Assembly: GCA_002324875.1 (NCBI GenBank)
Contig: NTJG01000015.1
Coordinates: 25,827 to 89,826, forward strand
Direction: 5' to 3'
Source: Lysobacteraceae bacterium NML93-0793
GTDB lineage: Bacteria; Pseudomonadota; Gammaproteobacteria; Xanthomonadales; Xanthomonadaceae
DNA length: 64,000 nt
The notes beneath the pieces were generated by a model that was not told the origin of the DNA, did not search any database, and worked only from the letters and a program-made list of their open reading frames with translations. Positions 16,087-26,200 of the stretch are shown here, piece after piece. A program made the position numbers and the translations under genes. How positions within the stretch are numbered: the stretch's first letter is position 1; each line of letters starts with the position of its first letter.

Positions 16087-17940
16087 TCACTCCTGCGGCG
16101 GCAGCACCGTCATCACTTCCTCGACCGTGGTCAGGCCCAGCGCGACCTTCTCGGCGCCGGCCATTCGCAGCGTGCGCAGGCCGGTACCGACGGCGGCACG
16201 GCTGAAGCCGGCGAGTTCCATGTCGGGCCGGATCATCGCGCGCAGCGGCGCGGTCATCGTCATCAGCTCGTAGATGCCGAGCCTTCCGAAGTAGCCGGTG
16301 TTGCGGCACTCGAGGCAACCGACCGGGCCGCAGGCCGTGGTCGGCGGCGGCAGGTCGCTGGCCGGACCGACCAGCGCACGCCAGCCTTCCGGATCGACGG
16401 CCTTCGGCTGCTTGCAGTGCGTGCACAACGTGCGCACGAGGCGCTGGGCCAGCACACCGTTGAGCGTGGACGCGATGAGGTAATGCGGCAGGCCGAGATC
16501 GAGCAGGCGGGTGATCGCCGATGGCGCATCGTTGGTGTGCAGGGTCGACAGCACCAGATGGCCGGTCAGCGAGGCCTGCACCGCCATCTGTGCGGTGTCG
16601 AGGTCGCGGATCTCGCCGATCATGATGATGTCGGGGTCCTGGCGCAGCAGCGTGCGCACGCCCTGGGCGAAGGTCAGGTCGATCGCGGTGTGCACCTGCA
16701 TCTGGTTGAGCTCGGTGGCCACCATTTCGATCGGGTCTTCGACCGTGCACACGTTGACGTCGTCGGAAGCCAGCTTCTTCAGCGTCGAATACAGCGTGGT
16801 GGTCTTGCCCGACCCGGTGGGGCCGGTGACCAGCACGATGCCGTGCGGGCGCTGCACGAGATCGTTCCATGCACTCGCTTCGCCGGCCTCGAAGCCGAGC
16901 TGCTCGATCGGCTTGAATGCGGTGTCGGGATCGAAGATGCGCATCACGACCTTCTCGCCGAAAGCCGTCGGCATCGTCGACAGACGCATCTCGACCTCGC
17001 GCCCGCCGGGCGAGCGCGTCTTGATGCGGCCGTCCTGCGGCCGTCGGCGTTCGGCCAGGTCCATGCGGCCCAGCACCTTGATCCGGCTCACCGCCGCGGT
17101 CATCACCGGGGGCGGCATCTCGAACACCTTGTGCAGCACGCCGTCGATACGGAAGCGCACGCGGCCGATGTCGCGGCGCGGCTCGAGGTGGATGTCGGAG
17201 GCGCGCTGCTCGTAGGCGTACTGCAGCAGCCAGTCGACGACGTGGACGATGTGATGGTCGTCGGCGTTGACGTCGCCCGAGCGGCCGAGTTCCACCAGTT
17301 GCTCGAACGACGGCGCCTCGGTGCTGCCGTCGCGCATGTCCTTGGCGCCGCGCACCGAACGCGTAACACCGAAGAATTCCATCGTGTAGCGGTGCAGATC
17401 GAGCGGATTGGCGACGACGAGTTCGATCTCGCGGCGCAGCAGGCGCTGGATGTCGGGCAGCCAGTCGACCGCCAACGGCTCGCTGGTGGCGATGCGGGCA
17501 TGGGTGGGCGTGACATCGACCGGCAGAATGCGGTGCCGCCGTGCATATGCGTGGGAAACGAGATCGGTGACGTCGGCCACGGCGATCTTGGTCGGATCGA
17601 TGCGCAGATAGGCACGGCCGCTGGCCCGCGCCAGCCACTCGGTCAGCGCCTCGAGGCCCAGTTCGCAGCCCGGCCGCTGTGCGGAGGGCAGCTTGAGGTT
17701 GGCCAGCAGCACCAGCGGATGCACCGCATCGAGGCCGCGTGTGGCGCGTCCGCCCACGCGCGCGCGCTCGGCATCGGCCGGCGCCAGCAACCCGTCCGCC
17801 ACCAGCCCATCGATCACCGGCTCCAGCGCCACCCGGCCGGGCGGCAGCCGCGCGGCCGACGCGAACGGCGTGCGGGGCAAGGCGGACAGGTGCGGCGCAC
17901 GCGTGTCGTTCAAACCGGCGTCTCCATGGCGTCGCGACAC
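16087..17940 (-). CDS. GspE/PilB-family secretion ATPase (orphan)
   Basis: 617 residues. An N-terminal GspE/MshEN-type domain (~80-190) is followed by the ATPase core: Walker A GPTGSGKT at 373-380, Asp box VCTVEDPIE, Walker B DPDIIMIGEIRD and His box TGHLVLSTLHTNDA. The C-terminal zinc module has CTHC (506-509) and CLEC (542-545). It powers pseudopilus or pilus assembly, or type II secretion, at the inner membrane. No gspF, pilC, pilD or pseudopilin gene lies nearby, so its machine is elsewhere. The first codon is GTG at 17940; translation could begin later. It is divergent from glyQ. Confidence 0.9.
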   Translation of the reverse strand: MSRRHGDAGLNDTRAPHLSALPRTPFASAARLPPGRVALEPVIDGLVADGLLAPADAERARVGGRATRGLDAVHPLVLLANLKLPSAQRPGCELGLEALTEWLARASGRAYLRIDPTKIAVADVTDLVSHAYARRHRILPVDVTPTHARIATSEPLAVDWLPDIQRLLRREIELVVANPLDLHRYTMEFFGVTRSVRGAKDMRDGSTEAPSFEQLVELGRSGDVNADDHHIVHVVDWLLQYAYEQRASDIHLEPRRDIGRVRFRIDGVLHKVFEMPPPVMTAAVSRIKVLGRMDLAERRRPQDGRIKTRSPGGREVEMRLSTMPTAFGEKVVMRIFDPDTAFKPIEQLGFEAGEASAWNDLVQRPHGIVLVTGPTGSGKTTTLYSTLKKLASDDVNVCTVEDPIEMVATELNQMQVHTAIDLTFAQGVRTLLRQDPDIIMIGEIRDLDTAQMAVQASLTGHLVLSTLHTNDAPSAITRLLDLGLPHYLIASTLNGVLAQRLVRTLCTHCKQPKAVDPEGWRALVGPASDLPPPTTACGPVGCLECRNTGYFGRLGIYELMTMTAPLRAMIRPDMELAGFSRAAVGTGLRTLRMAGAEKVALGLTTVEEVMTVLPPQE

Positions 17941-17971
17941 AGTGCGCGGCGGGGTGCGGGGCGTGGACGGC

Positions 17972-17977
17972 TATACT
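17972..17977 (+). promoter_or_regulatory. Putative glyQ -10 element (TATACT)
   Basis: TATACT is a near-consensus -10 located 29 bases before the glyQ ATG, giving a conventional short leader. No clear -35 is visible in the GC-rich upstream sequence. Confidence 0.5.
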
Positions 17978-18006
17978 AGCGCGCCGCCGCAGACGCGCTT
18001 TTTCCG

Positions 18007-18900
18007 ATGACCGGACCGACGTTCCAGCAGCTGATCCAGACGCTCAACGCCTACTGGGCGAAGCAGGGTTGCGTGCTGATCCAGCCGCTCGACCTCGAGG
18101 TCGGCGCAGGCACCTTCCACCCCGCGACCTTCCTGCGCGCGCTCGGTCCGGAGCCGTGGAATGCGGCCTACGTGCAGCCCTGCCGGCGTCCCACCGACGG
18201 CCGCTACGGCGACAACCCCAATCGCCTGCAGCGCTACTACCAGTACCAGGTGGCGATGAAGCCGAATCCGGACAACATCGTCGAGCTGTATTTCGACTCG
18301 TTGAAGGAACTCGGCATCGATCCCGAGGTGCACGACCTGCGCCTGGTCGAGGACAACTGGGAATCGCCGACGCTCGGCGCCTGGGGCCTGGGCTGGGAAG
18401 TCTGGCTCAACGGCATGGAGGTCACGCAGTTCACCTACTTCCAGCAGGCCGGTGGCCTGGAGTGCAAGCCGGTGCTCGGCGAGATCACCTACGGTCTCGA
18501 GCGCCTGTGCATGTACCTGCAGAACGTCGACAACGTGTTCGACATCGTCTGGACGCACGGCCCCGACGGCACGCCGGTGACCTACCGCGACGTCTACCAC
18601 CAGAACGAGGTGGAACAGAGCGCCTACAACTTCGAGCACGCGGATGTGGCCGAGCTGTTCCACCGCTTCGACGCCTGCGAGCGCGAAGCGCTGAAGCTGG
18701 TCGAGCTGGGCCTGCCGCTGCCGGCCTACGAGCAGGTGTGCAAGGCCAGCCACAGCTTCAACCTGCTCGACGCGCGCCGCGCGATCAGCGTGACCGAACG
18801 CCAGCGCTACATCCTGCGCGTGCGCACGCTGGCGCAGGCCGTCGCCAAGGCCTACGCCGCGCAGCGCGAGGCGCTGGGGTTTCCGGGGCTCAAGCGCTGA
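18007..18900 (+). CDS. glyQ: Glycine--tRNA ligase alpha subunit
   Basis: 297 residues of the catalytic alpha subunit of the bacterial alpha2beta2 glycyl-tRNA synthetase. Strong signatures: [67 protein letters not shown] and [20 protein letters not shown]. Length and N-terminus are normal. It is followed after 108 bp (holding a REP unit) by glyS in the same direction, so the two are probably cotranscribed, with the REP in the intercistronic space. Confidence 0.97.
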   Translation: MTGPTFQQLIQTLNAYWAKQGCVLIQPLDLEVGAGTFHPATFLRALGPEPWNAAYVQPCRRPTDGRYGDNPNRLQRYYQYQVAMKPNPDNIVELYFDSLKELGIDPEVHDLRLVEDNWESPTLGAWGLGWEVWLNGMEVTQFTYFQQAGGLECKPVLGEITYGLERLCMYLQNVDNVFDIVWTHGPDGTPVTYRDVYHQNEVEQSAYNFEHADVAELFHRFDACEREALKLVELGLPLPAYEQVCKASHSFNLLDARRAISVTERQRYILRVRTLAQAVAKAYAAQREALGFPGLKR

Positions 18901-18954
18901 CGCGCACGCCCCGCGGCCGCGGGGAGCGCGTGATAGTCCACCGCATGCAAGACC

Positions 18955-18982
18955 CTGGATTCCCGCTTCCGCGGGAATGACG
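18955..18982 (+). repeat. REP unit between glyQ and glyS
   Basis: CTGGATTCCCGC-ttcc-GCGGGAATGACG, an 8-9 bp stem with a 4-base loop. It is the same unit as in the 4919-5002 pair and could affect the relative stability of glyQ and glyS mRNA. Confidence 0.75.
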
Positions 18983-19008
18983 AGCGACACGAACGAAGGC
19001 ACCACGCC

Positions 19009-21126
19009 ATGACCGATATGCATCCACTCCTGATCGAACTCGGCACCGAAGAACTGCCGGTCAAGGCCCTGCCCGGCCTTGCCACCGCGTTCTTCGACGG
19101 CGTGCTGGCCGCACTCGACAAGCGCGGCGTCGCCGTCGAGCGCGGTGATGCGAAGCCGCTGTACACGCCGCGGCGTCTGGCGGTGCTGCTGCCGGGTGTG
19201 GCGACCGAGCAGCCCGAGCAGCGCTCCGAAGTGCTGGGCCCGTATCTGAACATCGCGCTCGACGCCGACGGCAACCCGACCAAGGCGCTGCAGGGCTTCG
19301 CGGCCAAGGCCGGCATCGACTGGACCGCGCTCGAGAAGACCCGCGACGCCAAGGGCGAGCGCTTCGTGCATCGCGCGGTGACGCCGGGCGCGACGACCGC
19401 GGCGCTGCTGCCGGACGTGCTGCGCGAGGCGATCGCGGCGATGCCGATTCCCAAGCCGATGCGCTGGGGCGCGCACGCCTACGCGTTCGCACGGCCGGTG
19501 CACTGGCTGGTGCTGCTGCACGGCACGCAGGTCATCGATGCCGAACTGTTCGGCGTGCGCGGCGGCCGCACGAGCCGCGGCCACCGCTTCATGCACGACC
19601 GCGCGGTCGAGATCACCGCACCGGGCGACTACGTCGACGCGATGCGCAGCGCGAAGGTGCTGGTGGACGCGGACGCGCGCCGCGCGCGGATCGTCGACGA
19701 AGTGGAAGGCGTGGCCCGCGCGCTCGGCGGCGATGCCCGCATTGAACCGGACAATCTCGAGCAGGTGAACTGCCTGGTCGAATGGCCCAAGGCCGTCGCC
19801 TGCACGTTCGAGCACGAATTCCTCGCCGTGCCGCAGGAAGCGCTGATCGCGACGATGGAAGCGAACCAGAAGTTCTTCCCCGTGCTGCAGGACGGGCGCC
19901 TGACCGAGCACTTCATCGGCATCGCGAACATCGAATCGCGGGATCCGATCGAAGTGGCCAAGGGCTACGAGCGCGTGATCCGTCCGCGCTTCGCCGATGC
20001 CAAGTTCTTCTTCGACGAAGACCTCAAGCAGGGCCTGTCGGCGATGAACGACGGGCTGAAGACCGTGACCTACCAGGCCAGGCTCGGCAGCGTGGCGGAC
20101 AAGACGGCGCGCGTGGCCGCGCTGGCCGAGGTCATCGCGCCGCAGGTCGGCGTGGATGCCGCGCTCGCGAGGCGGGCCGCGCTGCTCTCGAAGGCCGATC
20201 TGCAGTCGCGCATGGTGGGCGAGTTTCCGGAGCTGCAGGGCATCGCCGGGCGCTACTACGCCAAGCAGGACCCGGCGCTGTCGGCGCTGTCAGACGCTGA
20301 CCGGGCAGCGCTTGCCAACGCGCTCGACGAAGCCTGGCAGCCACGTTTCGCCGGCGACGACATCGCGCTCTCCCCGCTGGGCAAGGTGCTGGCGATCGCC
20401 GAGCGTCTGGATACGCTGGCCGGCGGCTTCGCCGCGGGCCTCAAGCCGACCGGCAACAAGGACGCGTTCGCATTGCGACGCAATGCGCTGGGCCTGGCGC
20501 GCACGTTGATCGAGAGCGGATTCGATCTGGATCTTCAGGCGCTGCTGGCTGCTGCAATCGAGCGGGTCGGCGCACTCCCCACCGGCAAGGACGGCGCGAG
20601 CGCCTACGCTGACCGCGGCGAACTCTACGACTTCATCCTCGACCGCCTGAAGGGCTACTACGCCGACAAGGGCGTGACCGTGCAGCAGTTCAACGCCGTC
20701 GCCGCGCTGCAGCCCCCGTCGCTGTACGACCTCGACCGCCGGATCGACGCCATCGGCACCTTCGCCGCATTGCCCGAGGCCGAGGCGCTGGCCGCCGCCG
20801 ACAAGCGCATCCGCAACATCCTGCGCAAGGCCGACATCGAGATCCCGGACACGGTCGATCCGGCACTGCTGCGCGAGCCAGCCGAAGCCGCGCTGGCCGA
20901 GGCCGTCGAGGCCGTACACGCCGAAACCGCACACGCGCTGGCCCAGCGTGACTACGTGTCGGTGCTGACCCACCTGGCGCGACTGCGTCCACAGGTCGAT
21001 GCGTTCTTCGACGGCGTGATGGTCAATGCCGACGATGCGTCGCTGCGCGCGAACCGCCTTGCGCTGCTCAAGCGGCTGTCCGAGCGCCTGGGCAGCGTGG
21101 CGGCGATCGAGCATCTGTCGAGCTGA
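19009..21126 (+). CDS. glyS: Glycine--tRNA ligase beta subunit
   Basis: 705 residues, full length for the tRNA-binding beta subunit. Typical blocks: [15 protein letters not shown] at the start, [51 protein letters not shown] (shown by its core [16 protein letters not shown]), [15 protein letters not shown] and the later [19 protein letters not shown]. The C-terminal DALR-like anticodon region includes [16 protein letters not shown]. It pairs with glyQ upstream. A 375-bp gap with REP units follows. Confidence 0.97.
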   Translation: MTDMHPLLIELGTEELPVKALPGLATAFFDGVLAALDKRGVAVERGDAKPLYTPRRLAVLLPGVATEQPEQRSEVLGPYLNIALDADGNPTKALQGFAAKAGIDWTALEKTRDAKGERFVHRAVTPGATTAALLPDVLREAIAAMPIPKPMRWGAHAYAFARPVHWLVLLHGTQVIDAELFGVRGGRTSRGHRFMHDRAVEITAPGDYVDAMRSAKVLVDADARRARIVDEVEGVARALGGDARIEPDNLEQVNCLVEWPKAVACTFEHEFLAVPQEALIATMEANQKFFPVLQDGRLTEHFIGIANIESRDPIEVAKGYERVIRPRFADAKFFFDEDLKQGLSAMNDGLKTVTYQARLGSVADKTARVAALAEVIAPQVGVDAALARRAALLSKADLQSRMVGEFPELQGIAGRYYAKQDPALSALSDADRAALANALDEAWQPRFAGDDIALSPLGKVLAIAERLDTLAGGFAAGLKPTGNKDAFALRRNALGLARTLIESGFDLDLQALLAAAIERVGALPTGKDGASAYADRGELYDFILDRLKGYYADKGVTVQQFNAVAALQPPSLYDLDRRIDAIGTFAALPEAEALAAADKRIRNILRKADIEIPDTVDPALLREPAEAALAEAVEAVHAETAHALAQRDYVSVLTHLARLRPQVDAFFDGVMVNADDASLRANRLALLKRLSERLGSVAAIEHLSS

Positions 21127-21224
21127 GCCGTCGGCGGGCGCTGGCGCGGAGCCGGCGCTCGGCAGTACGCGCCGCCGCGACCGTGTCGTTCCGGCGCACA
21201 CGGCCGCCAGATCGCTTCGGGCAC

Positions 21225-21251
21225 CGGATTCCCGCCTGCGCGGGAATGACG
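21225..21251 (+). repeat. REP unit downstream of glyS
   Basis: CCGGATTCCCGC-ctgc-GCGGGAATGACG. With the inverse copy at 21342 it fills much of the 375-bp non-coding space between glyS and tamA, which otherwise shows no gene. Confidence 0.75.
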
Positions 21252-21341
21252 CGGGCTCGGGGCGGGCGGCCACGCCTGTCGTTCACTCTTCGCCGCCTGC
21301 ACGCCGGGCCCTCGGCTCTGTCGCGTTGCACCTTCGGCCCG

Positions 21342-21367
21342 CCATTCCCGCGCAGGCGGGAATCCAG
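21342..21367 (-). repeat. REP unit, inverse orientation, upstream of tamA
   Basis: CCATTCCCGC-gcag-GCGGGAATCCAG, the reverse-oriented partner of 21225-21251, about 90 bp away. The pair could fold into one long hairpin. Confidence 0.75.
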
Positions 21368-21489
21368 CGCCCTCGCTTCATCGCGATGCCGGACTCACGG
21401 AACCGGCATTCGCGGGTACGAAGGTCCTCTGCGCCCCGGTTGGCCGCATCACGCCGCAGCCTGTTAATCGAGCCTTGACGTCGCTCCGG

Positions 21490-21495
21490 TATCCT
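21490..21495 (+). promoter_or_regulatory. Putative -10 element (TATCCT), leaderless start of tamA
   Basis: TATCCT is followed by six bases (CGCGCG) and the ATG at 21502. There is no ribosome-binding site. A TTGACG at 21475 is too close (9 bp) to be its -35. Confidence 0.5.
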
Positions 21496-21501
21496 CGCGC
21501 G

Positions 21502-23292
21502 ATGCCTCGCGTTCCCGTGTATCTCGCCGCCGCCGTCCTCCTGTTGTCGTCGGCCGCGGCGCATGCCGCGCGTGTCGAACGTGTCGAAATCGTCGGCCTC
21601 GACGAGGAGATGACCGAGAACGTCCGCGTCTCGCTCGCGCTCTACGAGTCGATCGGCCGCGACATCTCCGGCCGGCGCATGGCCTACCTGCTGCGCGAGG
21701 CCGAGCGCGAGACGCGCAAGGCGCTCGAACCCTTCGGCTACTACTCGCCCACGATCGACGTGCAGCGCGATCGCGAGGGCGACGTGATGTCGGTACGCGT
21801 GGTGGTCGATCCGGGCCAGCCGGTGCGCGTGCGCAACAGCGACATCGCGATCATCGGCGAGGGCGGCAGCGACCGGTACCTGGCGCGCGACCTCGCCCGG
21901 TTCGTGCCCAGCGAAGGTGCGGTGTTCAACCACGCCGACTACGAATCCAGCCGCAACAACATGAGCCGGCGCCTCGCCGAACGCGGCTATTTCGATGCCG
22001 AGTTCGCTTCGCGCCGGGTGGAGGTGACGCGTGCCGATTTCGCCGCCGACATCGACGTGGTCTGGACCAGCGGCGACCGCTACAACATGGGCCCGACCAC
22101 GTTCGAGCAGACACCCGAGCAGATCGTCAACGACAGTCTGCTCGAGCGCCTGGTCTACTGGGAGGAAGGCAGCTACTGGCACCAGGGCCGCATCGACCGG
22201 CTGCGTGCATCGCTCGGCCGATTGGACTACTTCTCCAACATCGACATCGACCCCCAGGTGGACCAGGCCAACGCGCGCCGCGAAGTGCCGGTCAAGGTCA
22301 CGCTGACGCCCGCCAAGCGCAGCATCTACACCTCCGGCGTGAGCTACGGCACCGACAGCGGCGCCGGCATCCGGCTGGGTGTCGAGCGGCGCTACGTCAA
22401 CATGCGCGGGCACAAGGCGCTGGCGCAGGTGGACTACGCGCAGCGGCGCAAGACCGCCACGCTGCAGTACCGCATTCCGGCCTTCGCCTGGCTCGACGGC
22501 TGGTACACCACCAGCCTGCAGTTCGCCGACGAGCAGACCGACTACATCGACAGCCGGCGCGTGGAGCTGGTGGGCAGCCGCAACGGCCAGTACAACGAGT
22601 TCCTCAATCTCGTCGCGTCGGTGCACGTGCTGCGCGAGCGCTGGCTGTTCCGCGAGGCCGACGACGGCGAAGGCGCGCTGGCCCCGCAGCAGTACCGCTA
22701 CGCGACGTTCGCGTATCCGTCGCTGCGCGCCGAGTACATCGACGTCGACGACCGGCTGTTTCCCCGTGCCGGTATCGGCGGCACGGCGATGCTGCGCGGC
22801 GGCGTGGAGGGCGTGGGTTCGGACGCCACCTTCGCCCAGCTTCACCTGCGTGCCAGCTGGTTCCGCGGCATCGGCGAGTCCAACCGGCTGATCGTGCGCG
22901 GCGAGTACGGCCACACCTTCACCGACGCGCTGGTGGCCATGCCGCCGAGCCTGCGGTTCTATGCCGGCGGCGACCGCAGCATCCGCGGCTACAACTTCCG
23001 CGAGGTCAGTCCGCGCATCGACACCGATTTCGGCCGCTATTCGGTCGGCGCCAAGAACCTGGTGACCGCGAGCGTGGAGTTCGAGCACTACTTCACCGAC
23101 ACGCTCGGCGCGGCCGTCTTCGTCGACAGCGGTGACGCGTTCGACAGCGGCTCGCCCGACTGGCGCACCGGTGTGGGCGTGGGCGTGCGCTACCGCTCGC
23201 CGGTGGGTCCATTGAAGTTCGACGTCGCGCGCGGTCTCGACAACCCGGACTCGTCATTCACGATCGGCCTGTCGATCGGCGCGGAGTTCTGA
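21502..23292 (+). CDS. tamA: Translocation and assembly module outer-membrane protein TamA
   Basis: 596 residues with signal peptide (VYLAAAVLLLSSAAAHA). POTRA-like domains follow (VERVEIVGLDEEMTENV; FNHADYESSRNNMSRRLAERGYFDAEF region) and then a C-terminal Omp85 beta barrel. The barrel has the conserved RFYAGGDRSIRGYNF loop-6 motif and AVFVDSGDAF, ending in an aromatic Phe (IGAEF). TamA works with TamB in outer-membrane protein or lipid transport. The start was set at 21502 by the signal peptide and the upstream TATCCT. The stop is one base before the tamB ATG. Confidence 0.93.
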   Translation: MPRVPVYLAAAVLLLSSAAAHAARVERVEIVGLDEEMTENVRVSLALYESIGRDISGRRMAYLLREAERETRKALEPFGYYSPTIDVQRDREGDVMSVRVVVDPGQPVRVRNSDIAIIGEGGSDRYLARDLARFVPSEGAVFNHADYESSRNNMSRRLAERGYFDAEFASRRVEVTRADFAADIDVVWTSGDRYNMGPTTFEQTPEQIVNDSLLERLVYWEEGSYWHQGRIDRLRASLGRLDYFSNIDIDPQVDQANARREVPVKVTLTPAKRSIYTSGVSYGTDSGAGIRLGVERRYVNMRGHKALAQVDYAQRRKTATLQYRIPAFAWLDGWYTTSLQFADEQTDYIDSRRVELVGSRNGQYNEFLNLVASVHVLRERWLFREADDGEGALAPQQYRYATFAYPSLRAEYIDVDDRLFPRAGIGGTAMLRGGVEGVGSDATFAQLHLRASWFRGIGESNRLIVRGEYGHTFTDALVAMPPSLRFYAGGDRSIRGYNFREVSPRIDTDFGRYSVGAKNLVTASVEFEHYFTDTLGAAVFVDSGDAFDSGSPDWRTGVGVGVRYRSPVGPLKFDVARGLDNPDSSFTIGLSIGAEF

Positions 23293-23293
23293 C

Positions 23294-26200
23294 ATGGTCT
23301 TCGGCCGCCATCGCCTGCCCGACGACCTGACGCCGGAGGAGCGCGAAGCCCGGATCGCCGAACTGCGTGCGCGCCGGCGCGCACGCGCGCGCACGCTCGC
23401 GATCCGCAGCGCGATCGGCATCGCCGCGCTGATCGTGCTGCTGGTCATCGTGGTGTGGTGGCTGCTCACCACCTTCGGCGGCCGCGACTTCCTGCTGGGC
23501 CAAGTGGCGGCGCGCCTGCCGGCCGGCACCGAGCTGACCTGGCGCGCCGCCGAAGGCCCGGCATCTGGCCCGTTGACGATGGTCGACGTGCGTTACGTGC
23601 AGCGCAGCTGCCCCGACGTCGAAGAACAGCCGGTGCCCTACGGCCAGTGCGACGAGCCTCGCGTGCTGGTGTTCGAAGCCGAACGCGTGACCGTGGATCC
23701 GGCCCTGATGCCGCTGGTCGGCCGTCGCCTGCGCCTCGACGTGCTCGACATCGACAACGCCGTGCTGTCGCTGCCGCCGCCGGTCGACACCCCGTTCGAA
23801 CTGCCGCGCTGGCCCGAGTCGCTGCCGCGTATCGATCTGCCGCTGTCGCTGCAGGCCGACACGATCCGCATCGACGGGTTCCGCGTCGAGCAGTCCGGCG
23901 CGTCGCTGATCGACATCCGCAGTGTCCGCGGCGGGCTCGATGCGCAGCAGGGCGAACTGCATCTTGCCAACATCGTCGTCGACAGCGACCGGGGTCGCTT
24001 CGCCGCCGACGGCGTGTACGCGCCAGACGACGACTACCGCATGGACCTCACCGCCAGTGCGCTGATGCCCGCACCGCCGGCGCGCACGCGGCCGCGCATC
24101 GGACTGGTCGCCCGCGGTGATCTGTCGCAGCTCGATGTCGCGGTGGTCGGTCATGCGCCCGAGCGCCTGCGCGCGATGCTGACGCTGCGCGGCCGCGAGA
24201 ATCCGGGCTGGTCGCTGCGCGCGGAGACCACGCGGCTCGACCCGTCACTGCTGGCGGGCAGCGGCGAGACCGGCACGCCGCTCGCGTTCGACATCCGCGC
24301 CGACGGCCAGGGCGGCGCTGCCGAGCTGCAGGGCACCGCGACCTGGGGCGAGGCCGATGCGGATCCGATCCGGATCGCGCTGCAACCGTCCAAGGTCAGG
24401 CTGGAAGACCAGCGCCTCGATCTCGATCCGCTGGTCGTCGACATCTTCGACGGCCGGATCACGCTGCGCGGCTTCGCCGATGTGGCCGAACCGGGCGACG
24501 TGCGTTTCCGCTTCGCCACCAACGCGCGCGGCCTGCAGTTCGGCGCGGATCCGGAGGCTGCCGAGCCCGCACCGCCCATCCGTGCCGATGCCGATCTCGG
24601 CATCGCCGGCAGCACCGCCGCGTGGGCGGCGATCGGCAAGGCCACCGTCGAACGCGACGGCCTGCGCGCAGATGTCGACTTCGACGGCCGCGGCGATGCG
24701 GAGCGCATGCGTCTGCAGACCGCGCGCGTGACCATGCCGACCGGCACGCTGGACGCGACCGGCGATGTCGCCTGGGCACCGGCGCTGCAGTGGAACGTCG
24801 ACGCCAAGCTCGCGGGCTTCGACCCCGGCTACTTCGCTCGCGACTGGAAGGGCGCGATCAACGGCAGCTTCGCCACGACCGGCGAGACGCGCGACGACGG
24901 CGGCCTGGAGGTCGCCGTGGAGGCTCGTGATCTGGGCGGCACCCTGCGCGGTCGCCGCCTCGATGGCCGCGCGACGTTCGCGATGCACGGCCCGGCCACC
25001 GACGCGGGCGATGCCGGCCGCACCGATTTCGAGGGCGAGGTGGCCCTGTCGCTCGGCGACAGCCGGGTCGACGCGAGCGCAACCGTGACCGATCGCCTCG
25101 ACATCGACGCCACTCTGGCGCCGCTGCAGCTCGCCGATTTCCTGCCCGACACCGGCGGCGTGCTGCGCGGCACCGTGCGCGTGACCGGCCCGCGCACCGC
25201 GCCCGACATCGCCGCCGATCTCACCGGTGATGCGCTGCGCTACGGCGACTACACGGCCACGCACCTGCGCATCGACGGACGCCTGCCGTGGCAGCGCGCG
25301 AACGGCGCGCTCGACGTCAGTGCGACCGGCGTGCAGGCCGGTGTGGCGCTCGACACCGTGCGGGTCAGCGCGCGCGGCGCCGTGCAGGACCTCACGCTGG
25401 ACGCCGACGCGCTCGGCGACATCGGGGCGCTCGCGCTCGCCGCCGACGTGCAGCAGCGGGGCGGCAACTGGCAGGGCACGCTGTCGAACCTGCGACTGGT
25501 GCCGAGCACCGGCGCGAACTGGTCGCTGCAGTCGCCTGCGCAGTTCCGCCAGATCGGCACGCGCTACACGCTGAGCGAAAGCTGTTTCGCCTCCAGTGGC
25601 GGCGGCTCGCTGTGCGCGAGCGCCGACTGGCCGCGCCAGGGCGTGTCGATCAACGGCGCCGGCCTGCCGCTGTCGCTGCTGACGCCGTATCTGCCCGAGC
25701 AGGACGGCGGACGCCCGTTCGTGTTGCGCGGCGAGATCGCGCTCGAAGGCAGCGCGCGTCCGGTCGGCAACGGCTTCGCCGGCAGCGCGAGCATCCGCTC
25801 GGCCAGCGGCGGCGTGCGCACGTCCGAGCGTGCCCGCAACGATGTGGTGACCTACGGCGACTTCCGTCTCGATGCGGAATTCGACGCGGCCCGGCTCGGC
25901 GCGACGCTGAGCACCACGCTCAACGAGGTCGGCCGCATCCAGGCGCAGGTCAGCAACGGCTGGGATGCCTATTCCCCGCTGTCGGGTTCGCTGGTCGCCA
26001 ATGTCGAAGACCTGACCTTCGTCGAACTGTTCTCGCCCGACATCGTCGAGCCGAGCGGGCGCCTCACCGCCGACATCACGCTGGGCGGCACGCGCGCGCA
26101 ACCGACGATCGGCGGCCAGGCGCGGTTGAGCGATTTCAAGACCGAGATTCCGTCGCTGGCGATCGCACTCGAGGACGGCAACATCAACCTCGATGCGTTG

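Noticed and set aside
21475..21480. TTGACG as the -35 of tamA
   Set aside because: Only 9 bp separate it from TATCCT; sigma-70 promoters need about 17.
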